DNA of 64,000 nucleotides from Larimichthys crocea (taxonomy: Eukaryota > Chordata > Actinopteri > Sciaenidae). The notes beneath the pieces are model-generated. The model did no database searches, was not told where the DNA came from, and saw only the letters and a program-made list of their open reading frames with translations. The DNA is taken from assembly GCF_000972845.2 (NCBI RefSeq), contig NC_040032.1, forward strand, positions 8,601,269-8,665,268, written 5' to 3'. Position 1 is the first letter of the stretch. Each line of letters opens with the position of its first letter. The position numbers and the translations under genes were made by a program. Of the stretch, positions 44,925-57,035 are shown in pieces.

Positions 44925-45172
44925 CAGCTAACAGCAGCTAACAGACTGAGCTAACATGAGCTAACAGCAGCTAACAGACTGAGCTTCATGAGCTAACAGA
45001 CTGAGCTAACATTAGCTAACAGCAGCTAACAGACTGAGCTATCATTACTAACAGCAGCTAACGAACTGAGCTAACAGCAGCTAACAGCAGCTAACGAACT
45101 GAGCTAACAGCAGCTAACAGCAGCTAACAGACTGAGCTAACCGCAGCTAACAAGCTGAGCTAACGTTAGAAG
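44925..45172. repeat. Minisatellite (gctaacagcagctaacagactga)
   Basis: About 20 units of GCTAACAGCA or GCTAACAGACTGA. The same word closes the MITE-like copy just to the left (44355-44372), so the array looks like a local expansion of it. Reverse complement of the unit at 56590-57035. Confidence 0.93.
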
Positions 45173-46185
45173 AAGTTGAAAGTCCAGCTGCCTCTGACTT
45201 AATCAAACCATGATGTGACTGCAGAGAGACGTGTGTGACAGTGTTTGCTCTGATATTTGTGCATTTAAATTCCTCACATATATATGTATGTATATACACA
45301 CCCAGTACTTGTGTTCTGTACATGTATAACACTACGAGTGGGAGAAATGTCTGACCCACGCTGTGCAGACTCATAGCGAGGGTCAGTGATCCAGATTAAA
45401 CTAACCCTAACCCATCGTTGGTGTCACGCGTGGCTGGTGTGACTTCAGGACTTCACTGCAGCCATAAACTTCGCTGCCGTGCAACATTTCAGACATGCAA
45501 CTACAGCTATTTTCCACCGGCCTGATGTGGACTCATTCTGCCTGTCTGCATCCGACCGTGCCAAGAATGCAGCTGTGTGCGAGGAGGAGGTGGAAATTAT
45601 GAATTGTGAGATTTTTTTTTTTGAACACGATGACTTACGAGGACTCGGAGGGGAAAAAAGGTCAGCATGGGAGGTCTTGTGTCGGACATTTTTCAAACTT
45701 TTTTGGGAAGGAAGCGATGTGTCAGAAGAGGCTGAATAGTCTGACCTACATAAGAGCAGATAGAGGAGAATCTGGAGGAGAGCCAATGGAAATATTTATT
45801 TGTTCCCCCGAGTTGCCTCTCGCCTGAGTTTATAGTCATATCTAGTTGCGGGTTTGATGGCTTTAATTGAGCCAGACTCCTTATCAAAAAGAATGTTTTT
45901 AAATTTGGAAAAATAAATCTCGTACACTCGGAGGCGCGCAGGGATTAATGTCCTCAGTCTCTACAACAGAGTGTGATTTATATAATACACACCTCCATTA
46001 GAGAGACTTTGGTGGAATAATATGAACTCTCCGATGGACGAGGAGGCAGGGACACACTTTATTTCAGTTTGGGTCATATGTGTGCTGACTTCAGTCGACA
46101 CTGAAATGTTACAATAAAGGTTAGAAAAGTAAAACTGCCCTTTATAAGTTTACAGACTGACCTCCTGCTCCACCTTCAACATCCT

Positions 46186-47212
46186 TTAAAGGTCCACTGT
46201 GTCACATTTAGTGCCTTCTATTTCTGTTTTTATTCGGGTGTAATCGGACTCGTCATGTTTTCGTTACCTTTAGACTCTGCAGGTCCTCTTCCACAGAGTC
46301 CACCATGTTTCTACAGGATGGACACATTTAGTCAAACTTGATGTTTGTGTGGATCGGGTTCAAGCTCAGCCTCTGAGACCAACAGGGAATAACGTTACTA
46401 CCCGGGATGCCAGGATCCAAACCCGGCAAGAAAACCACCTCGGTTTGAAAATAAAACACATTTAACTAGCTTTCTTCAAGCTAGCTTCACTTACCTTTGA
46501 CTTACCTGGGCTCAGGTGTTCTTTGTTCCCTCGATGGTCGGCTGTGTTCAAGTTGAAATTGGAGAAATTCAGCGGAAATTCACGACGAGAAATGAACGCA
46601 ACGCAACGAACGGGTTTGATGGTTTTGTTTGAGTTTTTCAGTTTTGAGCTTTTGTTTTTAGACCCACACACACACAGAGTTTCACGTACCTCAGGTTATC
46701 GGAGCCGAGGTTCGATCCCACGTCTCCACGTTGGCGGTCGGCGTCCTTCCCCACTGGACCATCTTCAGTACTGATGAAGAAGAAGAACCAGGATCAGATT
46801 GATGGAGGAATCATGCTGAAGATTCTCCTCCATCAGTCCTGATGGAGCTGCTGAAGAACATCTCTGTCCTTCACTTTGTTTGTCTCATCATGTAGAAGGA
46901 AAACCACGTCTCCATGTCCTTTTGGACCACATGGTCCACTGCTCAGTGCTCCTCATGTTCTCTTAGATGTTCAGTGGTCCAGTGGTTAAATATGTTGCCT
47001 CTAATCCCTTTTAGATCCAGAAGTTGTGGGTTCGAACCCCGCTAAGAGAACATTGTTGAACTGTGTGGAGGTGCAAGGAGGAGATGGGGAACAAGCAAGA
47101 ACCTGAGACCTGGGATGCCAGGAGGTGAACTTTTGTGTTTTCCATGCTCTTCACCACCTCCTCTGTAACTACACCACTGGATGCCTGTAAACTCTACACA
47201 CTGCTCCTTTAA
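46186..47212. mobile_element. 1.03-kb TIR-bounded element with two tRNA-like modules (copy A)
   Basis: Ends are TTAAAGGTCCACTGTGT (46186-46202) and the inverse ACACACTGCTCCTTTAA (47196-47212), about 14 of 17 matching. Inside are a minus-strand tRNA-like module (46700-46770: A box TGGTCCAGTGG, B box GGGATCGAACC) and a plus-strand one (46957-47051: same A box, B box GGTTCGAACCC, 10-bp perfect end helix GTTCTCTTAG/CTAAGAGAAC). They face outward. No transposase ORF. A second copy lies inverted at 58503-59305. Confidence 0.6.
46957..47051 (+). repeat. tRNA-like module, right end of copy A
   Basis: A box TGGTCCAGTGGTTA and B box GTGGGTTCGAACCCCGC fit a tRNA-Glu/Gly-type promoter. A T-arm of 5 bp and an anticodon-like helix TCTAA/TTAGA can be drawn, and the ends pair over 10 bp. 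The D-arm region is about 10 nt too long for a working tRNA, so it is read as tRNA-derived, not as a tRNA gene. Confidence 0.5.
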
Positions 47213-48699
47213 TGGATTTTCCACAAACAGTCCTGATAATCCAGTTAAATGATTAAACACGAACCACTTGGATTTGTTGTCACATTGTTCCCAGAAACGT
47301 CTTTGGTGAGTAAAACTTTATGGTAACCCTGACAGAGGCAAACAATGAAAGGTTCAGGCTGAGCCACATCTGAACCTGCTGCCTCAGCCAGAAGTGCGCC
47401 ATTGCATTTCCTGTAAATAAAAACAGCTTACTATAGTTTCTCGTCCCCCTACGAGGCTGCAAAGCTCACCCCTAATTAGTGCAACCATTATGAACTAGTG
47501 AAGACCTGTAAGTAATTAGGGCGAGGAGCCCAGTGACAGACTTTCTATGTGGCGTCTTGTGTCTGATCAGCAGCAGATTTCTGCTTTTGCAGCTATTGCT
47601 GAGTCAGATGGACTGCACACCACAGACCATTTTAAAGATAACCACTGTCAAAGAAGTGCTTTGTACACAGTCCATGTGATTCTGAATGGGTACATGGAAA
47701 GGCCCAATGAGCAGCCTCATTAATGCGCATCTCTGAGGAGGTCTGCTGACCGCAGCAGGAACTGGATCTGTCTGCAAACAATAGTGATGACAGATCCACA
47801 GCTGACCTCCTCTCATGGAAAACTGGTCTAATGATTCAGCTCAGTGTGGCTCAGCTGCGTGCCACTTTTTTGACACATTCATTATTGAGTGGTTGTGGCT
47901 TCGTTAGCCACCAAACATTATCGCCAAGCCCAAAGCAAATGTCTGAACGCATCATTTAGTCCTCTGCTGCCCTGATGAACTCCACAAAACAGCAAAACAA
48001 AGGAAGACTGACACCAGGTCGTCCAAGACTGTCCTGGTTTCAAGCTGGGTGTCCTGAGTCCTGACGAATCTCTATAAAACACTAAAGAGTGCCAGTTTTA
48101 CCACAATTAAAATAATAATACTTGTTTTCTGCAGCTTGTCCCGCTCATCAAGAAGTCAGAGGTCTTTCCCGGTTCAAATTCCCAACATCCGACCCAAACG
48201 TAAACTACAAACATGGCTGACCACTTCTTTGGCAGCGAACACACACATCGAGCTCTCAGCACGGCAGCCGCAGACGTGAACAGACGCCATTATACATTTT
48301 ATTTTACGGCACATTTACACTTGGAAACATTTCTGAATATTTACTAGCCTTACAAAATACCCCAGTCTTCAGTCATGGATGGATTTTCACAGAGTTTAGT
48401 GGCAACTTCAGCTTTGAGCTGTGATCCATTGATCCACATGTTTCTAGTCAGAGGTCAGCAATGTTACGAGTTACCTAAGGAGCGTGGTCCACTTTGGGTT
48501 CCTGGTTTTGGGGTTCAAACAGCTGGTCACCTTACCGACCAGCTTTCTGAGCACTAAGAGGAAGCAGAAAGCTCATCTTTGGCTCTGCACTCTTAGAGCA
48601 ACCATTTGGCCTTTGGTGGCAACAGCCAGTGTTTCAGGGCTTCGAGTATAACTAGCAGATATCTGGGCGAAGACTTCCTGTTCATATCCATAGCTGATG

Positions 48700-48950
48700 G
48701 ATTACCAGATTGCATTTCGGTCAGTGTGTTCAAACTCTTTCGCTCTCCACATGGTTCCCTGCAAGAACAGTGGGTTGTTTCCTCCGGGTTGGGAGCGAGT
48801 TGCTGCTCCAAGTGAAGGAGTTCAAGTATCTCAGGGTCTTGTTCATGAGTCAATGCCTCGGGATCCACCAAGAGGATCTGGAATGTGTCTCTGGGTAGAA
48901 GGACATCTGGAATGAACTGCTAAACCTGCTGCCACCACGACACAACAACA
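48700..48950 (+). mobile_element. RTE/Rex-like reverse-transcriptase remnant
   Basis: 'ggttgggagcgagttgctgc' followed by 'tccaagtgaaggagttcaag' and 'tatctcagggtcttgttcat', then a jump to 'ctcgggatccaccaagagga', matches two separated parts of the C-terminal reverse-transcriptase region of a common fish Rex/RTE element. The middle is deleted and the frame broken. Inactive. Confidence 0.6.
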
Positions 48951-50517
48951 ACAACACAGATAAGAGGACATCAGTATAGATGGACATAAACGTGGCATCA
49001 GTTTCCTCAGGTAACTTTCCTTTGCCTGAATCTGGGATCGAACAGCTTCATATGAACATACACCAGTCATATGGAAACTTCTACCAGAACAACAGCAACA
49101 AAGATGTTTGGTCACCTGTCACTGTAACACTCACCTTCTGACCTCGCCTGAGGGGAAACATGACAGACTCTGGTAATGTTGCACGGTGGACATTTTTGGG
49201 CCTAATCTAAAGGTCAGGTTTGTAACAGCCTGTTGAAGAAAGAAACTTGGTAAGAAACTAGAGCAAACAGTCAGCCGCAGGGAGTATTTCAGAGATCTGA
49301 GAGCCGATAAACTCCTGACTGCGAGGAGGTCACCGAGGACATTCCTTTGGTCGAGCTTAATATTTACTAAATCTCAGAGCATTTAAGATGAGTAATGGCC
49401 ACTTTCTGAGCTTCAGCATTTAGTGTCAGCGCTTTGAATGCAAAGCTTTGATAGCAGCTTACACAATGCAGACATTTTAGACTTTATCCATCATGTTGGA
49501 GAGATTAGAGCAAGTCCAGACACTAGATACTCCAGAAAACAACAAGCTTTTTACCTGTTTTAGTGGAATGAATGGAGCCGTTCGCTTTGATGTTAAGTCT
49601 GGCGTTATAAAGAAAGAGCCGCTGACCGGCATTCTACATAATCTACAGCGGTATCAGTACCAAGCCAACAATGGCACCGGCCTCTAGTTTCAGCTTCAGA
49701 GATGTGAACTTAAGGTGTGTTCATTTTTTTAGCAACAACAGCAAACAAAAAAAACGAGTTAAAGAGTCCAGACCTGGAAAGTTTGTGCAACAGTCTGAGT
49801 TTGTGTGCAGGCAGACAGTCCATGTGAATCACCGACGTTCTGTTATGAAAGAATAACAGCACTACGCACATTCATCAGCACAAATAAACAATGTCCTCCA
49901 ACCATGAAAACACTTTTCCCCTTTGTCAGCCGCTATAGTGACTGTCACTCAGAGAGAGGTTAAACTCTTACGTACAGAGTCAATGCAAACATGCAACTAG
50001 ACACAAAGTGAGCCAACTTGAGAAACTATAAATTAAAAAGTCATGTTTGTTCACTCTGTTTATCAACCTGTGAGCAGCAAGTTAATCAGATCAAATCATA
50101 TTTTGTGCTCATACATGATGATGACGATCACACAGATGATGTGTAAAATTTAAGATATACGTCCATGATCTCTTCAGCCAAGAGGAACAAAAGGAATGCA
50201 GCACAGCCTGAACACAGGTGAGTTTATGTCCTCATGCTCGTGATTTAAGGGTCACAAAAGAAATTTATTAGGACTAAGAAAAACCGTCTTTGCACTCACA
50301 ACAAGTCTTCATAGTTCACTAAGAAGCAGCTTGTTGTCCAGACAGGAGCGAGCAGAGAGCCCAACATGACTTTATCCACCTCGACTGGAGGAAAAAAAAA
50401 ACTCCTCTATTGGAGAGAGTTTATTATTAGGAATAACATTTTGAAAATAAAACATTATCATGCATTAGAACAGTGTTTACTTTTTTGCTTGTGAGTCCTT
50501 AAATACTGTTTATTCAA

Positions 50518-51150
50518 CATTATACAACACTTAGTTCAAACCAACTAATCTGATTGGACAAGAGACGTTCCATGAGTGCTGATATAGAGAATAACGGCAC
50601 GGAGACTTTAAACTACATGTATCACTTTACAGCTGTTCCAATATTAATGTTACATTGAAAAAACACTGTTAACATCATCTTATTACTGTTAACTCATAAA
50701 TGGAGCTCTTTGAATCACACTGAGGTCGTTCTGTTATTCTGAATAACAGAACGACCTCAGTGTGATATTGCTTCATTATACAACACGTAGTTCCAACCGA
50801 GCAATCTGATTGGTACAGGTGCGCGCCTCGTTAATACAGGTGTGTACTTAAAGTAAACAGCGTTACATTACATATAAGAGTCTACTGCTGTGACTGATTG
50901 TTTTCCAGGTATTAGTCTCGTGTATCTCCATAGAAACGCAGATCAGAACAGAAATGGCGAGCAAAGAAATGTTTGTTATGAGAGCAAACATGAAAATCTT
51001 TTGATTCTATATTTTATATAAGTTGTTGTATATTCACAATATTACATGAGAGGGTGAGCTTTAACTGTTGGCACTGACTGCATCACTACTGTGCCAATAA
51101 TGATGTTAAAGCACACCCTTCAGTGTAATATTGCTTAATTAATGCCCTTT
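50518..51150. mobile_element. Degenerate MITE-like region with a 53-bp hairpin
   Basis: Segment 'tatacaacacttagttcaaa' (50520) recurs as 'tatacaacacgtagttccaa' (50777), each followed by 'atctgattgg'. Between them is a near-perfect palindrome at 50714-50766 (26-bp arms, one-base centre). A related 'cttcagtgtaatattgctta' piece is near 51119-51138. Looks like overlapping copies of one element; ends not resolved. Confidence 0.5.
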
Positions 51151-53929
51151 CATATGTTTATAAAATAATTTTAAAGGCTTTTATTGTGAAAACACCCACA
51201 AGAACTTTCTTTAGATTATTTTATTTCACTTTATTTATGGACCTAAGAGTATAATAATTATGTTGTGTTGATGTAAATAATGCAACCTATCAGTGGTTGG
51301 AGAAACTGAAGACGTAGAAAAAGAGGAGGAGAAACATGAAGCAAGTCCACGGCAGTCGAGTTTATATAATAACGAGTTTCAAGTGGTTGATAGTCAGACG
51401 AGCAGAAACATGTAATCAGTATGCAACAGAGCATGTGTTTAATATGTGATGCAGCCAGCCGAACATCGCTTCAGTGCAGCCGCACCAGAAATTATTTAAT
51501 GTTTCATTTGAGTTGCTCATCTGAAGGCGCATCGGACCCAAATCTGAGGTTTCATATTCCATTTACTCTAATCAAGAGGTTTTTAAAGGTCCCAGGATGA
51601 AGAGAGGGATTAAGTAGAACCATGTGTGACTTCATGAGAGAGGAAACATACCCAAAAGTTGGGTTGCTTGTTTTAGACTTCTGACATTTATTCTTCACAC
51701 TATAATTTGGATCACAAAGACAAACCCATGCAAATGAAAAATATGGTATCAATCACGGAGCTGTGATCAAAGTCACAGAGTGTATACAGAAGAGCAGGAG
51801 CAGGACGCGAGCTGGCTGCTTCGGACGCTCGTAATCTTACTCATGAATGTTTTGGGTGGTCTGGCTGCGCTGGTCCTTTGTTTAACCCGAACTCAGAGCA
51901 CATTTGAATGGCCGATGACGTGCCCAGGAACAGTCCGGCGCTGCCTGGGCCAGAAAATGACAAAGAGTTACCTTTTTACAAATAAATCTGTAATTCATCA
52001 GGAGGGGGAAAGTATTGCATATGCATTCAGGTAAAGAGAGTCGCTCTCCCTCTCTGGCTGGCTGTGCCTCCCGGTTTCAACAGGGAATGCTAATGATGCT
52101 AGTGAGCAATTTTAGGGAAACTAAATGGCAAGTTTTTCCTATAGTGTGACAAGTTCCTGGCAGAGACAAATAATCTGCTGAATTTCAAAACGTCAAGTCA
52201 TGCCTTTAACCTTGGCCTGGAGGAGAAGTGAAGTCCTGCTGCCTGCGGTTAGTCTGCGTTTGGACTCTGGCCACATCAGTCCGGCCTCGCCAGTCCTCGA
52301 AGACTGACTTCATTTCTCATCGGCTAAACATCTCGAAGGGAGAAGCAGGAGCATGAAGTCATATGGTGCTATAAACCTATAAAACCGAGTGTTTAGCAGG
52401 AGTCAGGCCATTTTATTCTGCTGCATCTCTGTCTGGGCTACAATGTGCAACACACGACGTGGCATTACAAGAGTTCATGCCCAAACCTTAAGGCTCTAAT
52501 CCCTAAATGAGCAGTTGAGAGCTCTAATCTTAAATCTTGATTTATGAAGAGCAACCGGGATCCCACTAATCCAAACCTGCTGCAGGCGAAACACTCGGCT
52601 GGAAAACACATCACACGACACTCGGAGTGGCTCATACACTCGTGTAAGGAGGTGCAGACGCAAAGTCATGTCAGCTTGTTCTAATATCGTTCTTTAAAGG
52701 TTCCTCTGACGTTCTGTGAACGTCATACACAAACGTGACGTTCAAGGAGCTGAGCGACAGCAGAGCTTCTTCCTTCTGTTGGTGAACGAATCCGTCAGTG
52801 ACGTCATTCATCGTGGTCGAGGGTTGTTAGAAAATCTCTTTCTTTGAGTCCTCCACGTCGACAGGCGGTGTAAAAATGTGTTATATAAGAATTGTTATTT
52901 TCCAGAGACTCAGACTTGATGGATGATGTTCAGGTGCACCTCCTTGTTTTTTACAGTCTGATTTATCAAACCAGCCTCGGAACAACAACATGGTCCAGCT
53001 GTGAAAAGATCAACATGAGTAATGATCGATATCATGATGATTAAAATGTCTGTTTTCTTTCTACGCTTCCTGTCGAACTGAGAATTTGAGGCAGATTTGA
53101 AGCAATGTCGCGTCACATCTCCACTTCAGCAACACTGAGTGTCAAAGACAAAGCTTCAGTTTCTGTGTGTGCTGCGATGCACGGGGAGAACCACTTCAAA
53201 TCTTGGGCCGGGACTGAACCAGCCAACAGTTGTTGAGATATCTCAGTTCTGACTGACGCTGACCAGCAATGAGAAGTGAACCCCACCCAGGCTGCTAACT
53301 GTGAAGTCCTGAGACTAACAAAGACCAACAAAGACTAACAAAGACTAACAAAGACTAACCAAGGATTAAAATAATTGAAGTCAAAGTAAACAGCGGTCAT
53401 AAAATCAGAATTCCTCAGAGGTTACAGTTTGCAACGTTAAGCAAATGTTTCCATCGTAATTACTGAACCTTTCCAAAACAAACTGACTGACTTATTGTAG
53501 ACATCAATATATTTATGGCTAATAAAAACTAAATAGAATAAAACAACATATGGTAATGATAGCCCCTCTTTTATTTTCCTTTAATTAGCTGTCCAGCAGT
53601 CACTGCCACTTTACTGAGAGCTTGTGGTTTTTCAAGGTAATTATGGCGTTATGTAATTTTATGTTTTCAAGCCACTCGCCTGCTGCTTCTGCACATTTGT
53701 TCAGGATAATTAAATCAAGGCTGATATAACGAGTGCTAATACAAAGTCACACTGTTGTTTTTAAGAGAATCAGAATTTAAAGTGTCAGATTAACAATCTT
53801 CATAACTCTGGTTTCAGAAGACTTGTTACATTTTTGTTACCGTCTATGGAGTCCGCCAAGTTTCTACAGGAGCCCAGAACAGACAAACTCAACACTGGGT
53901 CTATGGGTGTTATACCACCATACCTAATG

Positions 53930-54750
53930 TTACCTCAGTTTGTTAGCTGCTGGAAGAAGAGCAGGTTGTGTTGCTGACGGGGAGCAGAGCCGGTGTCGTG
54001 CCAGAACAGGAGCTGGGTGAGCATTAGCAATGTAACCAAGCTCAGCAGCCTCTGTGGACAAAATGGCAGAGGAGCAGAGAGTGAAGAGGGCGCTGACGGA
54101 GGAAGGTGAAACTGGATCATATTTTATGGAGGAAATGTTTTCTGGTTTTCCCTCTGATGTCCTCCGGCTGCTCCGCCTCAACTCTCTGTGATTTACAGAG
54201 TTTATGATGGACAGTGAAGTAAACTGCTGACAGCTGTAGCTGCTGTTAGCTCAGTCCGTCAGCTTGGCGGTGAGCTCAGAGCGACGGGTACCCGTCGCTC
54301 TGAGCTCACCACCAAGCTGACGAACTGAGTGTTTGTACCAACAGGTGTTATGGACGACCAGGAAGAAGAAGAGGAGGTAACCAGGCTCAGCAGCTTCTAT
54401 GGACATGATGGCAGAGGAGAAGAGAGTGAAGAGGACGCTGACGGAGGAAGCTAAGAAGAGAAAAGGAGAGAGTGAGCGAGCAAGAAGCCGCCGGACAAGA
54501 GTAAATGTGGGACTGACTTTTAGTGGTTGGTGAGAGCTTGGTGAAATAAAAGGCTGAAAGACAGACGCCGAGCTGGGCTGACTGCTGCTGGACTAGTCGG
54601 TGAGATCAGCTGCTGCTGGGTCTGGTTCTGGTTCTGGTTCTGGTTCTGGGCTGACTGCTGCTGGACTAGGCAGTGATATCAGCTGCTGCTGGTGAAATAA
54701 AAGGCTGAAAGACGCCGAGCTGGCGTCCAAAAAGTCAAAGTTATTATGAA
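53930..54750 (+). mobile_element. MITE-like family, longest copy, with 80-bp palindrome and coding-like segment
   Basis: Has, in order, the 'gccggtgtcgtgccagaaca' module, 'gtgaagagggcgctgacgga', 'aacagctgtagctgctgtta'-type sequence, the palindrome 54250-54329 and a second, better-preserved 'atggcagaggagaagagagt' segment (54408-54535) whose frame reads MAEEKRVKRTLTEEAKKRKG and then a basic R/S-rich stretch to TRVNVGLTF before a stop. The last part resembles the N terminus of DDE/harbinger-type transposase-linked ORFs in fish. Parts are duplicated within the copy. Confidence 0.55.
54250..54329. repeat. 80-bp near-perfect palindrome
   Basis: Two 40-bp arms centred at GGGT/ACCC with two mismatches. 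The inner 42 bp are perfect. Longer version of the palindrome at 44293-44342. Confidence 0.93.
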
Positions 54751-54811
54751 GCTGTTTTGTCACATTGTGAGTTATAGAAAAGACAATAAACAAAAAAGAT
54801 TATTTTTGGTC

Positions 54812-54965
54812 TTTTCAAGCTTTATTTTGACAGAGACAGCTGAAGAGTGACAGGAATGTGGAGAGAGAGAGAGAGAGACATGTGGGTTAGAGCCACAGGT
54901 CGGATTCAAACCCTCGGCTTCACACGCGGGGCGGCTGCTCCACCAGCTGAGCTGAACGCCGCCCA
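54812..54965 (-). mobile_element. tRNA-derived SINE
   Basis: On the minus strand: tRNA-like head with A box 'cagctcagctggtggagca' and B box GGTTTGAATCC, then a CT-rich body, 'cttcagctgtctctgtcaaa' and an 'ataaagc' tail. The order and tail match a widespread fish tRNA-SINE. Short and diverged. Confidence 0.75.
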
Positions 54966-56439
54966 AAGAAGAAAATGAGCCTTTAACACATAATTATCAC
55001 ATAACACAGCTTCAGTCTGACGTTAGTCAGCTCGGTGATTTATGGAAATTCAAATAGAATCCCATGATTATAACAACATGTACCTTTAAAATGTTCCGGA
55101 GTGTCGGACAGATGAGAAAATGAAATCATTACTCTAAATTTTCTTAAGATGGCTGCATGATGACAAATCTTCCCATTATTCTATCACTTCGTGGCCAAAA
55201 CAACACGGAGCTGTGTTCATTTGTCAGTCACTCCCACATGTTGATGAGGTCCAACTGAACACGAGCCCAAACATTGTACATTATGAGCCCATTGCTCAAA
55301 GGGCTGTCATGGAGAGAGTCAGAGCAGCCAAATGCATCACCAGGCCCAGCACAAAGGAACGGGCCTGCAGAGCTGATCTCTCCACAGGGTTTTATAACTG
55401 GGGGTCCTGGAGGACTCCGGTGGGTTTAGGAGTAAAGCTGTGATGTATGCTGCACTGAACAACATATAATAAGGGAGCTTTGCCTTGTTGAATACGCCAC
55501 ATAAACTTTCTAAATGTATTTAAAGTGCTGCTTTCATAACAAGCTGAATTCTGATAAATGGAGGTTGAAACAATGGAAGCATGGCTGCAGTCACACAGGT
55601 CAGCATTCAGCAGCATTGTTGGCTCAGCTTGACTCATGCAGGTTAAAGACACCATGAAGTCTAAATGAATCACATAGTGTGTGGACCAACGGTGACACAA
55701 TGAGGTGTTTTCCTGCTGGACACATAACTAATAATAGCTCATATCCATGTGGAGAAAGCACCAGCAGCGCAGAGCTGGATCATAATGCAATGTTTTTTAT
55801 TTTAGGACGAATCTTTCTTAATTACAGTTTGATGTATTTGAAGTACAAACACATTTAATTTATTGCACTGAAACAAACATTTAATGTCAGAAAGCAGCTG
55901 TAAATCTTGAGTTTTGAGGTTTCTAATATTAATCTCTCTGCTCTTTTCTTTCCTCTTTTTCCTCGACACAGCACTTTCTGTGCTGCCAGAGTTCGCTGTT
56001 GTCCCGAGGCAACATACTTTGGTTGTTGACTGACGAACAAAAATCACTCAATCTTTTGTTCTCAGAGAATAAAGTGGACGAATTTGCCGTTTGTACGCTC
56101 CCACAAATCATCTGTGGTGACTCACTTGGGAAAGTCTTCACATTCATGCATGAAAGAAAAAAAAAGTTGGACTGGTTCAAATCAGAATTACTGAAAGTTT
56201 ATGAACTTTCCCCAAACCACTGAAACATGTCTGACAAACTTTACTGAGGTCAGTAATTTATGCTGCTGATCCTGGTTTATGATCAATATCTGATAAATTA
56301 AAGGTTCATTTGGTTTGATGAGGTTGTTGTTGCACTTCATGTTTGGCTGTTTGCAAAGGTGTCGACTGATCGTCTGTTCTCACAATATGTAACTCTGAGA
56401 AGTACGTAACGCTTTACGGCACTAAGTCACACAGCAGCA

Positions 56440-56600
56440 ACTATTTCACTGATTCTGGTGAAACTGGATCATATTTTATGGAGGAAATGTTTTCTGGTTT
56501 TCCCTCTGATGTCCTCCGGCTGCTCCGCCTCAGCTCTCTGTGATTTACAGAGTTTATGATGGACAGTGAAGTAAACTGCTGACAGCTGTAGCTGCTGTTA
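56440..56600 (+). mobile_element. MITE-like family fragment leading into the gttagct array
   Basis: 'gtgaaactggatcatatttt' to 'gctgacagctgtagctgctg' is nearly identical to 54110-54245. It is followed directly by the large 'gttagctgctgttagctcat' array, and after the array family sequence resumes at about 57060-57225. Confidence 0.8.
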
Positions 56601-57035
56601 GCTCATGTTAGCTCAGTCTGTTAGCTGCTGTTAGCTCATGTTAGCTCAGTCTGTTAGCCGCTGTTAGCTCATGTTAGCTCAGTCTGTTAGCTGCTGTTAT
56701 CTGCTGTTAGCTCATGTTAGCTCAGTTTGTTTGCCGCTGTTAGCTCATGTTAGCTCAGTTTGTTAGCTGCTGTTAGCTCAGTTTGTTAGCTGCTGTTAGC
56801 TCATGTTAGCTCAGTCTGTTAGCTGCTGTTAGCTGCTGTTAGCTCAGTCTGTTAGCTGCTGTTAGCTCATGTTAGCTCAGTTTGTTAGCTGCTGTTAGCT
56901 CAGTCTGTTAGCTGCTGTTAGCTCATGTTAGCTCAGTCTGTTAGCTGCTGTTAGCTGCTGTTAGCTCAGTTTGTTAGCCACTGTTAGCTCATGTTAGCTC
57001 AGTTTTTTAGCTTCTGTTAGCTCATGTTAGCTCTG
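56590..57035. repeat. Minisatellite (gttagctgctgttagctcatgttagctcag)
   Basis: About 445 bp of 10-12 bp words (GTTAGCTGCT, GTTAGCTCAT, GTTAGCTCAGTCT) in higher-order units, arising inside a MITE-like copy at its natural 'gctgctgttagctca' word. Confidence 0.95.

Noticed and set aside
46957..47051. Functional tRNA gene
   Set aside because: A and B boxes are present but the D-arm region is too long, the anticodon loop is six bases, and the same sequence is part of a dispersed repeat.
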